A stretch of 64,000 nucleotides of DNA from Pedobacter jeongneungensis (GCF_000633455.1 NZ_AYMG01000038.1:62001-126000), one strand, 5' to 3'. Shown: positions 43,133-52,340, counted from the stretch's first letter. Translations and numbers: made by a program. The notes: generated by a model from the sequence alone, not told the origin.

Positions 43133-44329
43133 TTAGGCCTTGTTTATCCTTTTTATGATTTCCATGCAGGCTCTGCTGTTATGGTATGGACATTTCCATA
43201 GACCCATTTTATCTTCCCCTTTCATCAGTTGTCCATCTGCTCCAATCCCCCAAAACCATTCACCGTTCACACGGTCGACCAGGTGATTTTGGACGTAATG
43301 CCAGTTTCCCAGACTAAGTTGCAGGAATTTATTCTCTCCGCTTAGCTGCCAGGCATTAAAGAAACCGACCATGCCCTCAGCCTGAACCCACCAGTGTTTT
43401 TCCTTTATCAGGTGATTTTTCTCAGGGTCATATTCATAATAAAGGGCACCATCTTCGGCAATTCCTGAGATAGATGCCTCGGCCATTTTTAGCGAAAGGT
43501 CTTTCACACGTTCAATCAGAACATCCTCCTGGATGACCTCTGCTGCTTCGAGCAAAAGCCAGGCGGCCTCGATGTCATGACCGTAGGAGACCAATCTTGA
43601 TTTCGGTTCCCAGTACTCGTCAAAAAACAGTAGAAGGTTGCCTTGTGCTGGCTGGACGATATGCTGCAGAAAATTTTCGATCAGCGCAATTATCTTTACC
43701 TTAAGACCTTGGTCAGGCCAGATGCGGTAGAGCGTAGTAAATGCCTCCAGTACATGCAGGTGGGTATTCATGGTTTTCTTTTCATTGGCATCTTTATCAC
43801 TCAGCCTCAAGTCTTCCAGTGGTGCCCAGTTCCGGGTGAAGGCCTCAAAGTAACCACCTCTTTCCCAGTCATAACTGTGTTCAAGCAGCTTATGGTAAAG
43901 GGCTATGGCTTGTCTGCGGGCTTGAGGATCCTGACTGGCAGAATGGTACTCACTGAATGCATAGATGGTAAAGGCAATGGCATAAACCTGCTTCTTACTA
44001 TCCAAAGGCTGCCCACTGGCGTCCAGGAGCCAGTATACGCCACCGTAGTCCTGATCAATAAAATTATCATTGATGTAACGGAAAGCCCTTTGGGCGATGT
44101 GCAGATCCTGAGGATCAGCTTTGAAATTGTAAGCAGCCGAAAAGGTCCACAAGATCCTTGCATTAAGCACGCTACCTTTGGCCGCCAGGGCATCCACACG
44201 TTCAAATTCATCTATTCTGCCCACGAAACCGCCATGAAGCTCATCAAGACTATATTTCTTCCAATAGGATAAAATGCTATCCAGCTCTGTCTGCAGTTCG
44301 GACTGATATTTTATAAGTTCTTTTTCCAA
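43133..44329 (-). CDS. Mannobiose/cellobiose 2-epimerase (AGE family)
   Basis: The 398-aa protein is an alpha/alpha-barrel of the N-acylglucosamine 2-epimerase family, with LHGGFVGRI, NARILWTFSAAY, TMNTHLHVLEAFT, SYGHDIEAAWLLLEA, KHWWVQAEGMVGF and WKCPYHNSRAC. The conserved histidines and arginine of cellobiose 2-epimerases are visible. It should convert beta-1,4-mannobiose into mannosyl-glucose in the cytoplasm, as in the known mannan pathway with GH130, whose gene lies 9 bp upstream. No signal peptide. It is the last gene of its operon. Confidence 0.9.
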   Translation of the reverse strand: MEKELIKYQSELQTELDSILSYWKKYSLDELHGGFVGRIDEFERVDALAAKGSVLNARILWTFSAAYNFKADPQDLHIAQRAFRYINDNFIDQDYGGVYWLLDASGQPLDSKKQVYAIAFTIYAFSEYHSASQDPQARRQAIALYHKLLEHSYDWERGGYFEAFTRNWAPLEDLRLSDKDANEKKTMNTHLHVLEAFTTLYRIWPDQGLKVKIIALIENFLQHIVQPAQGNLLLFFDEYWEPKSRLVSYGHDIEAAWLLLEAAEVIQEDVLIERVKDLSLKMAEASISGIAEDGALYYEYDPEKNHLIKEKHWWVQAEGMVGFFNAWQLSGENKFLQLSLGNWHYVQNHLVDRVNGEWFWGIGADGQLMKGEDKMGLWKCPYHNSRACMEIIKRINKA

Positions 44330-44338
44330 AGTATTTAG

Positions 44339-45517
44339 TTAATGAACACTCACCATTCGATTTTTTTCAACCATTTCCAGAATTGTTTCTACACTTGCTG
44401 CTGAGCGCAACCCGTCAGATGGGGTGTTCATTACGTAATCCAGTAAAATCGGGAGGCTCGAAGTGGCTACGTGCATCCTGGTATCGGATGAAGCGTAATA
44501 AATAAAAACCGTTCCATCCTCATCCAGTATCCACCCATTGCTGAATACCACATTTGACACATCTCCTATTCGTTCTGTTTGCTCAGGTGCAATGAAATAA
44601 CCTGCAGGTTTATAAATCACTTTGGTCAGATCATCAAGATCAGTCATAAAAAGATAAAGCACATAACGAAGCCCAGCAGCAGTATTCCGAACGCCATGAG
44701 CGAGAAAAAGCCAACCGTGTTCAGTTTTAAGGGGCTCCGGTCCCATTCCGTTCTTCGCCTCATAAACAGTATGGTACTGCTTGTTATCTACGATGACTTC
44801 TTTATCTATCACTGCGTTTTCTATGGACTTACTCAGGCCAAAACCAATTCCGCCGCCAGTTCCGCTTTCGATAAAACCATCCTGAGGACGGGTATAAAAG
44901 GCATACTGACCATTTACAAATTCCGGATGCAACACTACATTTCGCTGCTGGGGAGAAGGGGTTTTCAGGTCTGGCAGGCGTTCCCATTGCAAAAGGTCTT
45001 TGGTGCGCACGATACCGCATTGCGCCACAGCCATGGACTGATCGTGTGCCGGGGCATGAGGATCTTTTCTTTCGGTACAGAAAAGTCCGTATATCCAGCC
45101 ATCCTGGTGACTCACCAGGCGCATGTCGTAGACATTAGTGTCCGGTTCACTGGTTTCAGGCAGCACCACTGGGCTATCCCAAAAGGTAAAACCATCGATT
45201 CCATTATCACTTTGGGCAACAGCAAAAAAAGATTTACGGTCGGCTCCCTCTACCCTGACAAGCAGAATATACTTGCCCTCGAACTTAATCGCCCCGGCGT
45301 TGAATGTAGCATTGATGCCAATGCGTTCCAGCAAATAAGGGTTGGTCTGGGGATCAAAGTCGTAGCGCCAATTCAGTGGAGCATGTGCAGCGGTAAGCAC
45401 AGGATTTTGATAACGGCTATATATACCATTGCCAAGTGGCTCTTTTATGTTACCTAAGCAAGTCAATTTGTTGAATTCAGCTTGCAGCTGCTTTTTTCTT
45501 TTTTCAAAATCTATCAT
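44339..45517 (-). CDS. GH130 4-O-beta-mannosyl-glucose phosphorylase
   Basis: The 392-aa protein has GH130 subfamily-1 features: NPVLTAAHAPLNWRYDFDP, INATFNAGAIKF, LLVRVEGADRKSFFAVAQS, EPDTNVYDMRLVSHQDGW with the catalytic Asp131, EAKNGMGPEPLKTEHGWL and IGDVSNVVFSNGW. Asp131 has the same position as the acid of the Bacteroides fragilis enzyme as I remember it. It phosphorolyses mannosyl-glucose to mannose-1-phosphate and glucose. It lacks a signal peptide, so it is cytoplasmic, and lies between the symporter and epimerase genes. Confidence 0.95.
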   Translation of the reverse strand: MIDFEKRKKQLQAEFNKLTCLGNIKEPLGNGIYSRYQNPVLTAAHAPLNWRYDFDPQTNPYLLERIGINATFNAGAIKFEGKYILLVRVEGADRKSFFAVAQSDNGIDGFTFWDSPVVLPETSEPDTNVYDMRLVSHQDGWIYGLFCTERKDPHAPAHDQSMAVAQCGIVRTKDLLQWERLPDLKTPSPQQRNVVLHPEFVNGQYAFYTRPQDGFIESGTGGGIGFGLSKSIENAVIDKEVIVDNKQYHTVYEAKNGMGPEPLKTEHGWLFLAHGVRNTAAGLRYVLYLFMTDLDDLTKVIYKPAGYFIAPEQTERIGDVSNVVFSNGWILDEDGTVFIYYASSDTRMHVATSSLPILLDYVMNTPSDGLRSAASVETILEMVEKNRMVSVH

Positions 45518-45547
45518 AAATTATATCGTTTAGCATTAATTGAAAGT

Positions 45548-47374
45548 TTAATCTTCTAGTTTGTCCCACCAGGTTTTCTTCAAAATGAATGAAATGATTG
45601 TTAGGATGATAATTGCCACCGCAAGGGGGAGGTTCATGCCCAGAATCAGGTACATGGGCAATATCGTCAGGCAGAGCTGTGCGATTATTCCCAGAACCAC
45701 GTTGAACATATCCAGGCGGAATCTTTCATTTGCCCTGAACCCGGGATCCTCCTGTACGACCAGCTGGTGAATGGGTTCCCAAAAGCCCCAAGGACGAACC
45801 GTCCGGTAGAAAACCTTCAGGGTATGCTCTTCAGTGGGCGGAGCTGCATAGGTACCTGCGATCGAACCTGCCAAAGAAAGCAGGAAAAGCAGTGGCCACC
45901 AGTAAAGTGGCAGACCAATAGTGAAGTATGGCATTGTCAGGGCAGCAATTATGCCTACAGCCATTCCCCAGAAAAACCCGTTTGCATTGAAACGCCACCA
46001 ATACCACTTAAGGCAGTTGGCTGCCACATACCCCCCATAAAGTCCCCCGACAATCCACTGAAGGATATCATTGACATTTTTAGCGAAAAACCCCAGTACA
46101 ACGCCGATAACAACCACGCAGATACCCACCAGATAGTTTGCTGTGATTATTTTTTTTGTGCTCGCTTTTGGGTTGAAATATTTAAGGTAAATATCGTTCA
46201 CAATATAAGCCTGAGCAGCATTTAAGGTTCCGCTAAAAGTTCCCATAAAGGCACCCAGAAGTCCGGTGAGGACAATTCCCAAAACGCCGACAGGTAGAAA
46301 ATTATTGATGGTCGCTGGAAGTATGCGTTCAAAATCAGTGACCCCATCAGGACCTTTGAGATAAAGCTGGTTATAATAAAGCAATGCGAGAACGGTGAGG
46401 CCGATTACCATGGAGTAGCGGATGGGCAACAGTATGATGCTTACGAAACCCGTCATCTTACTGGCATCTTTGGGACTTCTTGTGCTGAGGATTTTTTGCA
46501 TATCATAATTCGGTGCCGGTCCTGCCAGAGACGCAAAAACACCTTTTAGCAGCATCATTCCAAAAAATATACTGAAAAGGCTGAATCCGTCATCGGCAAT
46601 CTTTTTATTAGCTTCTGCGGCGATCCCGGACCAGTCAAGATTCAGTTGCCATCCAAAAAAGGGATTATCCCATCCTTGCGGAACATTGAGACGTTGCCCA
46701 CCAAGATGTCCCATTGCAATAATTGCGATGGCAATACAACCAACAGTCATAAAGGCATATTTAATCATATCACCAAGAACGATACTATGCATGCCTCCCA
46801 AAATAGAGTAGAACATGGCGAACAGGGTGAACACGATTCCGTAAAAATGCGGAACATACTTTGTCGGTATATCGAATGGAATGAACGATTTAACTTCGTT
46901 CCATGGGATAAAAATCTCCATAAATTTGCCCAACCCGATAAACCCATAGGCAAGAAAACCGAAACAGCTAATCAGGGCAAATGCGATGACTACAATGTGC
47001 GAACCTTTTATGCCATATCCGGACGTACCAAAACGGGTCTGAAGCCATTCCGCCCCGGTATTGGCATTGCTTCTTCTAAGCCATTTGCTCAGGAACATCA
47101 TCATAAAAACCTGATTAAATACCGGCCAAAGCCAGGGAATCCAGATGCTTTTGAGTCCATAAACAAAGCAGAGCGATACCATCCACATCGTCCCGCTAAT
47201 ATCGAACATGTCTGAGGCGTCGCTCAAACCCAGTTTATACCAAGGCAGGGATTTTCCACCCATGAGATAGCTTTCCTTATTTTGCCTTGCTTTTTTTCTG
47301 TACCAGAAGCCAATAAAAATCATACCACCCAAGTAGGTCAGTATGATGAGAAAATCAACGAGTTGTAGTTTCAT
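45548..47374 (-). CDS. Sodium:solute symporter (SSS family)
   Basis: This 608-aa protein has about 13 hydrophobic helices, beginning LVDFLIILTYLGGMIFIGFW, with the SSS-type SDASDMFDISGTMWMVS and a late GLLGAFMGTFSGTLNAAQAYIVNDIY. It should bring mannobiose or larger oligosaccharides across the inner membrane with sodium. In the known mannan pathway a transporter of this kind accompanies GH26, GH130 and epimerase genes. The gene lies 40 bp after GH26 and 30 bp before GH130. Confidence 0.95.
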   Translation of the reverse strand: MKLQLVDFLIILTYLGGMIFIGFWYRKKARQNKESYLMGGKSLPWYKLGLSDASDMFDISGTMWMVSLCFVYGLKSIWIPWLWPVFNQVFMMMFLSKWLRRSNANTGAEWLQTRFGTSGYGIKGSHIVVIAFALISCFGFLAYGFIGLGKFMEIFIPWNEVKSFIPFDIPTKYVPHFYGIVFTLFAMFYSILGGMHSIVLGDMIKYAFMTVGCIAIAIIAMGHLGGQRLNVPQGWDNPFFGWQLNLDWSGIAAEANKKIADDGFSLFSIFFGMMLLKGVFASLAGPAPNYDMQKILSTRSPKDASKMTGFVSIILLPIRYSMVIGLTVLALLYYNQLYLKGPDGVTDFERILPATINNFLPVGVLGIVLTGLLGAFMGTFSGTLNAAQAYIVNDIYLKYFNPKASTKKIITANYLVGICVVVIGVVLGFFAKNVNDILQWIVGGLYGGYVAANCLKWYWWRFNANGFFWGMAVGIIAALTMPYFTIGLPLYWWPLLFLLSLAGSIAGTYAAPPTEEHTLKVFYRTVRPWGFWEPIHQLVVQEDPGFRANERFRLDMFNVVLGIIAQLCLTILPMYLILGMNLPLAVAIIILTIISFILKKTWWDKLED

Positions 47375-47414
47375 CTATGTATTTAATAAAAATCGATGGT
47401 ATAAATTTAAATAG

Positions 47415-48539
47415 CTATTCGTATAGTCTTTTTGACTGTGCCTGCGGCTGCATAATGATCATTTTATGGTTTAAAAACCTGATAAAATCCTGTGCAGACT
47501 GCTGTCCTGGATATGGTGCGTAATAGTGGTTGTCTTTTTCTATCGGCCGGTAGCCTGCGTTTCGCCAGAACAATACATAGGCGGGAATATCCGACTGAAC
47601 TGCAGGGGCAAATGTGTCTGTCCACCAGTTTGGATCTGGAATCTCCACAAAACCTGTTTCAGCGAGTGCAGCGGGTTTATTCCTGCTTTCGGCTATACGG
47701 GCCTGAATGGCCAGCTTTTTCGACAGATCGGCCTTAAAAAAATCATTTTTTCCAATTCCCCCGTACTGATAGGCATCAAAGCTGAGCACATCAACAAAAT
47801 CATCCCCTGGATAGCGCTCTAAATACTGCTCCTGATTGTCAAAGTCGCAGGGGTTGAACACGTAAATCAGGTTATGCAGCTTCCTGGTTTTTCGCAGATA
47901 GTTTACTGTAAACATCCACAGCGTTTTATACTCCTGTGGTGAGCAGGATTTGGCACCCCACCAGAACCATCCTCCGGAATGCTCATGAAGTGGTCTGAAC
48001 AAAATCGGTATCGCCTGACCATCTGTACCACGCAGGGAGCTGCTGAAAGCGGCAAAACGGTCCAACCAGCGCCTGTATAATTTATGGTTCTTATTTCCAG
48101 GCAGTAATGAACTTAAAGCCCCTGAAGTGGTATCCCATGCATTTTTTCCGCTCACCGGATTAGGCATATGCCAGCTAAGGGTGTTGACCGCGCCCATATC
48201 GTAGGCCTTTACTATAAAAGCCTTCATCTTTTCAAAAGGTATGCCATCAAGGTTAAGCTTGTCCTGGTTTTCTATTCCGGCTACATCCCATCCAAACACT
48301 GACGGGTAATTACCCGTCAGGTCTTTTATATCGCTCCTGTCCTTTTCGTATTTCCAGCCAACCCCGTATGCCAGGTCATCCTGATGACCGATCATCATTT
48401 CTTTTTTATTCATTGAAAGCAGATGACGGTAAAGGTTCCGGGTTTGTCTGGTTGCCAGGGGATCAACAAGCTGGCTGTATGCATATGAATTGAGCATAAA
48501 AAAGACTGCAACAAGGAGAGATATTTTGTATAAATTCAT
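47415..48539 (-). CDS. GH26 beta-mannanase with signal peptide
   Basis: A signal peptide ends near AYSQ and no lipobox is seen, so the enzyme is probably periplasmic. The 374-aa product has the GH26 motifs MIGHQDDLAYG, FGWDVAGIE, LSWHMPNPVSG, PILFRPLHEHSGGWFWW with acid/base Glu186, and ALAETGF with nucleophile Glu294, followed by YVLFWRNAG. It cuts beta-1,4-mannan, likely oligosaccharides, to mannobiose. It leads the operon with the symporter, GH130 and epimerase genes, opposite the AraC gene. Confidence 0.95.
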   Translation of the reverse strand: MNLYKISLLVAVFFMLNSYAYSQLVDPLATRQTRNLYRHLLSMNKKEMMIGHQDDLAYGVGWKYEKDRSDIKDLTGNYPSVFGWDVAGIENQDKLNLDGIPFEKMKAFIVKAYDMGAVNTLSWHMPNPVSGKNAWDTTSGALSSLLPGNKNHKLYRRWLDRFAAFSSSLRGTDGQAIPILFRPLHEHSGGWFWWGAKSCSPQEYKTLWMFTVNYLRKTRKLHNLIYVFNPCDFDNQEQYLERYPGDDFVDVLSFDAYQYGGIGKNDFFKADLSKKLAIQARIAESRNKPAALAETGFVEIPDPNWWTDTFAPAVQSDIPAYVLFWRNAGYRPIEKDNHYYAPYPGQQSAQDFIRFLNHKMIIMQPQAQSKRLYE

Positions 48540-48574
48540 TTATCTGGTTAGTCGTTAAGTTTATTCAAATTACC

Positions 48575-48609
48575 GATAAAATTTACTTAATGAGTAATAC
48601 TATTTTATC
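48575..48609. promoter_or_regulatory. GATAAAAT palindrome, possible regulator site
   Basis: GATAAAAT (48575-48582) and ATTTTATC (48602-48609) form a perfect 8-bp inverted repeat, and TACT and AGTA pair inside it. It lies 36 bp before the GH26 start in the divergent promoter region of GH26 and AraC. It could bind the AraC regulator, though an RNA hairpin is equally possible. Confidence 0.4.
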
Positions 48610-48687
48610 AAAAAGGAATATAAAATCAAGGTATACCCCCGTCATTTAGCGGCTAAGGCTACCGAATAACCAAAATGAATAAACAAT

Positions 48688-48710
48688 TAAGATAATGTTA
48701 TTTTATCTTA
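48688..48710. promoter_or_regulatory. TAAGATAA palindrome upstream of the AraC gene
   Basis: TAAGATAA (48688-48695) and TTATCTTA (48703-48710) are a perfect 8-bp inverted repeat around 7 bases, ending 24 bp before the AraC ATG. It shares the GATAA core with the palindromes at 48575-48609 and 40947-40972. It may be an autoregulatory site. Confidence 0.4.
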
Positions 48711-48734
48711 GTATATTGCTTTTTTAAATTAGTT

Positions 48735-49610
48735 ATGAGCAATATTATTAAAGAGATAACGCCTCTTACGCCCAATGATTGTTTCACCATTTTTTCCAGG
48801 GTCAAAAGCAAGTTTGATTTCCCGCTTCACTTTCACGAGGAATACGAACTTAATCTGATTTTGAATGCACCGGGAGCGAAACGGATTGTCGGGGATAATA
48901 TTGAGGAGATAGAAGACATCGAGCTGGTTCTTGTCGGACCGAACCTTTCGCATGTCTGGTTGACCCACAATTGCAAAAGTCAGGAGATTAACGAGGTAAC
49001 CATCCAGTGGCACAGTGATCTTTTTGATGAAAAACTGCTCAGGCGTAACCAGTTGAGCTTTGTTCGCAAAATGTTCGAAAGATCTTCCAGGGGCATACTT
49101 TTCCCCAGAGAAACCGCTATCAGGTTAAGCGAACGAATTCTGGCCATTAAACAGCTTCAGGGATTTGATTCGGTACTTGAACTGATGAGCATCCTTCACG
49201 ACCTTTCCACCTCGAAAAGCATGCGTGTATTATCTGATGTCGCTTTCGACAATGATCAGATCCTGAACTATAACAGCCGCAGGATTGATAAGGCTTATGA
49301 ATTCATGAACGCAAATTTTTTCAAACCCATTACACTCAAGGAGGTGTCCAAACTGGTGAGCATGACTGACGTTTCCTTCAGCAGGTTCATTAAAAAACGT
49401 ACCGGAAATACTTTTATCGACAGTCTCAATGAGATCCGCCTGGGTCATGCCACCCGGATGCTGATTGAAACCACCCATTCCATTTCAGAGATTTCCTATA
49501 ACTGCGGCTTTAACAATATTTCAAATTTCAACCGGGTATTCAAAAAGAAGAAGCATTGCACCCCGAAAGAGTTTCGCCAAAACTTTTCAGGGACCCGAAT
49601 ATTTATCTAA
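48735..49610 (+). CDS. AraC-family regulator of the mannan locus
   Basis: The N-terminal domain (about 1-150) is a cupin-like sensor with FDFPLHFHEEYELNLIL and VGPNLSHVWL. The C-terminal HTH pair is ITLKEVSKLVSMTDVSFSRF with RTGNTFIDSLNEIRL, and SISEISYNCGFNNISNFNRV with KKKKHCTPKEFR. The length of 291 aa is normal. The gene lies between the GH26-led metabolic operon and the mannanase end of the SusC/SusD operon, so it is the natural regulator of both; this is inference from position. It converges with the second GH26 gene. Confidence 0.9.
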   Translation: MSNIIKEITPLTPNDCFTIFSRVKSKFDFPLHFHEEYELNLILNAPGAKRIVGDNIEEIEDIELVLVGPNLSHVWLTHNCKSQEINEVTIQWHSDLFDEKLLRRNQLSFVRKMFERSSRGILFPRETAIRLSERILAIKQLQGFDSVLELMSILHDLSTSKSMRVLSDVAFDNDQILNYNSRRIDKAYEFMNANFFKPITLKEVSKLVSMTDVSFSRFIKKRTGNTFIDSLNEIRLGHATRMLIETTHSISEISYNCGFNNISNFNRVFKKKKHCTPKEFRQNFSGTRIFI

Positions 49611-49669
49611 CTGCATATTGAGTTGCCGGAGACACCGGCCACTTAAACAGTCCGTATGGCCTTGCAGAT

Positions 49670-50884
49670 TTATTTTATCTGATACAGGGCTGGGGTCTTA
49701 TCTGAAAAAAGTACAAAACCATCGTCTTTAAAAGCTACAAAGTCAGGGTTAGCAGGATGTCCGGGATAAGGTGTCCAATAAGCATCACGGGTATTTGCCC
49801 ATAACATGGCGTACGCAAATTCAATGTTTTGATTTTTCAGCGACTTCAATAACTGTTGGGTGAACCAGTCTTTTCGGCTCAGGTTCTGCAAGCCGGTTTC
49901 TGTCAATGCAGCCAGCTTGTTATTTGCTTTGGCATAATCCGAAACGATCTTAAACTTTGCCGTAGCTGTCTCAGGCGAGACATTGGCTTTGAAATCCTCA
50001 TAATCATCAATGCCAACTAAATCGACAAAATCGTTTCCGGGATAATAAGTAAGGTATTCATTCGTGGTAGTAAAGCTCCGGTCGGGTGACCAGGCGTACA
50101 AAAAGTTGCGCACTTTAAGTTCATCACGCAAATACTGAACGGTATACCTATAGAGGGCTATATATTCGGCCGGGGTGCAGTGGCCTTTTCCCCACCAGAA
50201 CCAGTCCCCGTCCATTTCATGGAAAGGGCGGAAAACAACGGGAATGAGCTTTCCGTCTGCCCCGATGAGGCTTTGCGCGTACTCCGCGATAATTTTCAGC
50301 GAACCCTGGAAGGTGGCATTGGCCGAACCGCCTGGCAGAACTTCTTTTACAGCAGGTACAGGGGCGTCCGACCAGTAAAAGCTCCCCTTGGACACCGGGT
50401 TGGCGTAGTGCCAGCAATAGGTATTCACCCCACCCCTGTTATATGCCTCTATGGTCAGCTTTTGGGCGATACTTTTCTCATAGTCAAACCACGGTCCTGA
50501 AGAGAAGTTTGCTATCTGAAGGAAATCATGACCATAGACAATTGGATAGGCGCCGGTTGCCGACCGGACATCACTCTGGAGTGTAGAGATGCCGGTAAAC
50601 TGTGCCTCATTAGCCCACTGGGTTGCACCGTCTATCAGCCCTCTTTTGGTATCATCCTGATGTCCAAAGAGCAGGTTTGTTTTTGCAAGGCGCCTGAGGT
50701 TATAGAATAACGCTGCAGTCTCATCCGTTGCATTTTTATCTACAAGTGAGGTCCTCACCACTGCGGTGGTGGTCACGCCTGTTGCTGGTTCAGGAAACGT
50801 TGGGGCCTGATCAGCACCCTTTTTACACCCGGCATATGTTGCTGCCAATAGCATAAGAAGCACTGCTTTATGATATTGTTTCAT
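49670..50884 (-). CDS. Lipoprotein GH26 beta-mannanase
   Basis: The 404-aa protein begins with a signal peptide ending AGC (Cys20) followed by KKG, so it is lipid-anchored and probably surface-exposed. It has LLFGHQDDTKRG, CWHYANPVSKGSFYWSD, VVFRPFHEMDGDWFWWG with acid/base Glu223, FVDLVGIDDYED and LAALTETGL with nucleophile Glu329. It would cut polymeric mannan at the cell surface, before import by SusC/SusD. It is the last gene of the SusC-led operon, 115 bp after GH5. Confidence 0.95.
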   Translation of the reverse strand: MKQYHKAVLLMLLAATYAGCKKGADQAPTFPEPATGVTTTAVVRTSLVDKNATDETAALFYNLRRLAKTNLLFGHQDDTKRGLIDGATQWANEAQFTGISTLQSDVRSATGAYPIVYGHDFLQIANFSSGPWFDYEKSIAQKLTIEAYNRGGVNTYCWHYANPVSKGSFYWSDAPVPAVKEVLPGGSANATFQGSLKIIAEYAQSLIGADGKLIPVVFRPFHEMDGDWFWWGKGHCTPAEYIALYRYTVQYLRDELKVRNFLYAWSPDRSFTTTNEYLTYYPGNDFVDLVGIDDYEDFKANVSPETATAKFKIVSDYAKANNKLAALTETGLQNLSRKDWFTQQLLKSLKNQNIEFAYAMLWANTRDAYWTPYPGHPANPDFVAFKDDGFVLFSDKTPALYQIK

Positions 50885-50999
50885 AATTGAATTATTTGCT
50901 TAACTGAAAAATGTATACGGTTAATTGGGGACTAATCCGAATGCGCCCCAAAACGCGTTATAGAACTACGATATTTACAAGGGATTAATGGTGTGAAAT

Positions 51000-52286
51000 T
51001 TAACGATCAAGGAAACTGCTGACCACCTTCCAGGTAGAGCGGTCTGAAGTAAATACCGAATTGAGCCCCTGCTCTTCCTGTGGCGGGTCACCTGAGAAAT
51101 CATCGCCAACCATCCAGAATATCCTTTTATCGGGAAGTTGGGCAAGGCCACCATAAGACCAGAAATTACAGCCGGCCAGCATGTTTCCGCTTTTGCGGCT
51201 TTGCGCCCATTGCGCAAAGATGGTTTCAAAATACTGGTCCCGCAGCGCGGTTGTAGCAGTGCGTCCGAAGGCATGTCCGTCCCGGGGCAGCCCAAACTCT
51301 TCGATCACCAGTGGTTTGACCAGACGTCGGGCGACTTTTAGATGTTTTCCGATATAGGTTTTTGTGTGTTCGATTACCACTTTCAGGTTTTCCTCTGAAG
51401 GCACACCTTTAAACCAGCTCCAGTTTTTTGGCCAGATGTGAATCGTGAGGTAATCGACATTAGGATCACTGTGAATCCTTTCGTAAAGGGCCATCTGGTT
51501 TTCACTCCCCATTGAGCCTTCCGATCCAATGGTGATCAGGTGATTGGCATCAAGGCGCCGGATATCACTGGCGGTTTTAGAAAGCCAGCGCTCATAGTCA
51601 GGTATAGCCTCCGCACGCATCGGCCTGGGTTCATTGGCGATCTCCCATGCCATTATGGTTGGATCTGATGCATACCTTTTGCCATTTATGGTATTTTTGT
51701 GCCCAATTATAAACGCGAGTTGTTCGGCATAAGCAGACGTGCAGTCCTGACAGCTATAAAATCTGCTGGTGTATTCGCTCTGTTCGGCCCAGCTCAGCTT
51801 GCGCTCCATGGTCCTCCTTTCCAATCCACCGTACCAGTTCAGGTATTGAAGGAATCCACCGCTCCACTCCCAGTTATTACTGAGGTACAGTACAGCATAC
51901 ATTTTGCGTTTAGCCATTTCTACCAAAAGGATGTCAAGTCCCTTTAATACGGCAGGATCGAATCGTCCCTTTTCTGGCTGAAGTGCCGGGCTAACCCTTT
52001 CCACGCCATTGATTTTCCCTGTTCCTTCAGAACCGACAAGCACACGGAGGTTATTGACGCCTTGCCCCTGTAGAAAATTAAGTTCACTGATCAAACGTTG
52101 CTTACCTTTTTCAGGCTCGCTTCCTAAAGCCAGCAGACCGCCATACCAGTAATTGGTGCCAATAAAATAATAGGGCTGATTTCCAATGCTGAACTGACCA
52201 CCTTTAGCCTGAACATAGTGTACCTGAGCATAACCGGCAGAACTCAGGATGCAGAAAATCGATATAAAATTAAACAGTTTTTTCAT
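51000..52286 (-). CDS. GH5 endo-beta-1,4-mannanase (GH5_7-like)
   Basis: A signal peptide ends near GYAQ. The TIM barrel shows YFIGTNYWYGG, NNLRVLVGSEG, VLYLSNNWEWSGGFLQYLNW, IMAWEIANEPRP with acid/base Glu219, DYLTIHIWPKNWSWF, and PLVIEEFGLPRDG with nucleophile Glu330, followed by GCNFWSYGG. These match GH5 subfamily 7 mannanases (428 aa, normal length). It acts on mannan outside the cytoplasm, with the GH26 lipoprotein. A terminator-like hairpin lies just before its start and may limit its expression relative to SusC/SusD. Confidence 0.93.
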   Translation of the reverse strand: MKKLFNFISIFCILSSAGYAQVHYVQAKGGQFSIGNQPYYFIGTNYWYGGLLALGSEPEKGKQRLISELNFLQGQGVNNLRVLVGSEGTGKINGVERVSPALQPEKGRFDPAVLKGLDILLVEMAKRKMYAVLYLSNNWEWSGGFLQYLNWYGGLERRTMERKLSWAEQSEYTSRFYSCQDCTSAYAEQLAFIIGHKNTINGKRYASDPTIMAWEIANEPRPMRAEAIPDYERWLSKTASDIRRLDANHLITIGSEGSMGSENQMALYERIHSDPNVDYLTIHIWPKNWSWFKGVPSEENLKVVIEHTKTYIGKHLKVARRLVKPLVIEEFGLPRDGHAFGRTATTALRDQYFETIFAQWAQSRKSGNMLAGCNFWSYGGLAQLPDKRIFWMVGDDFSGDPPQEEQGLNSVFTSDRSTWKVVSSFLDR

Positions 52287-52296
52287 GGCGACAGCT

Positions 52297-52329
52297 AAAA
52301 AAAGCTACACCTAAAATTAGGGTGTAGCT
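52297..52329 (-). terminator. Intra-operon terminator/attenuator before GH5
   Basis: Read leftward, AGCTACACC (52329-52321) pairs with GGTGTAGCT (52311-52303), with an AT-rich loop, and is followed by a run of seven T. It is a classical rho-independent form, ending only 10 bp before the GH5 ATG. It should allow partial read-through from the SusC/SusD/binding-protein genes to the enzyme genes. Confidence 0.75.
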
Positions 52330-52340
52330 CTGAAACTTTA

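Noticed and set aside
43643..44272. Plus-strand 209-codon frame
   Set aside because: Antisense shadow of the epimerase gene.
44579..45457. Plus-strand 292-codon frame
   Set aside because: Antisense shadow of the GH130 gene; no domain.
46646..47215. Plus-strand 189-codon frame
   Set aside because: Antisense shadow of the symporter; histidine- and lysine-rich translation typical of antisense membrane genes.
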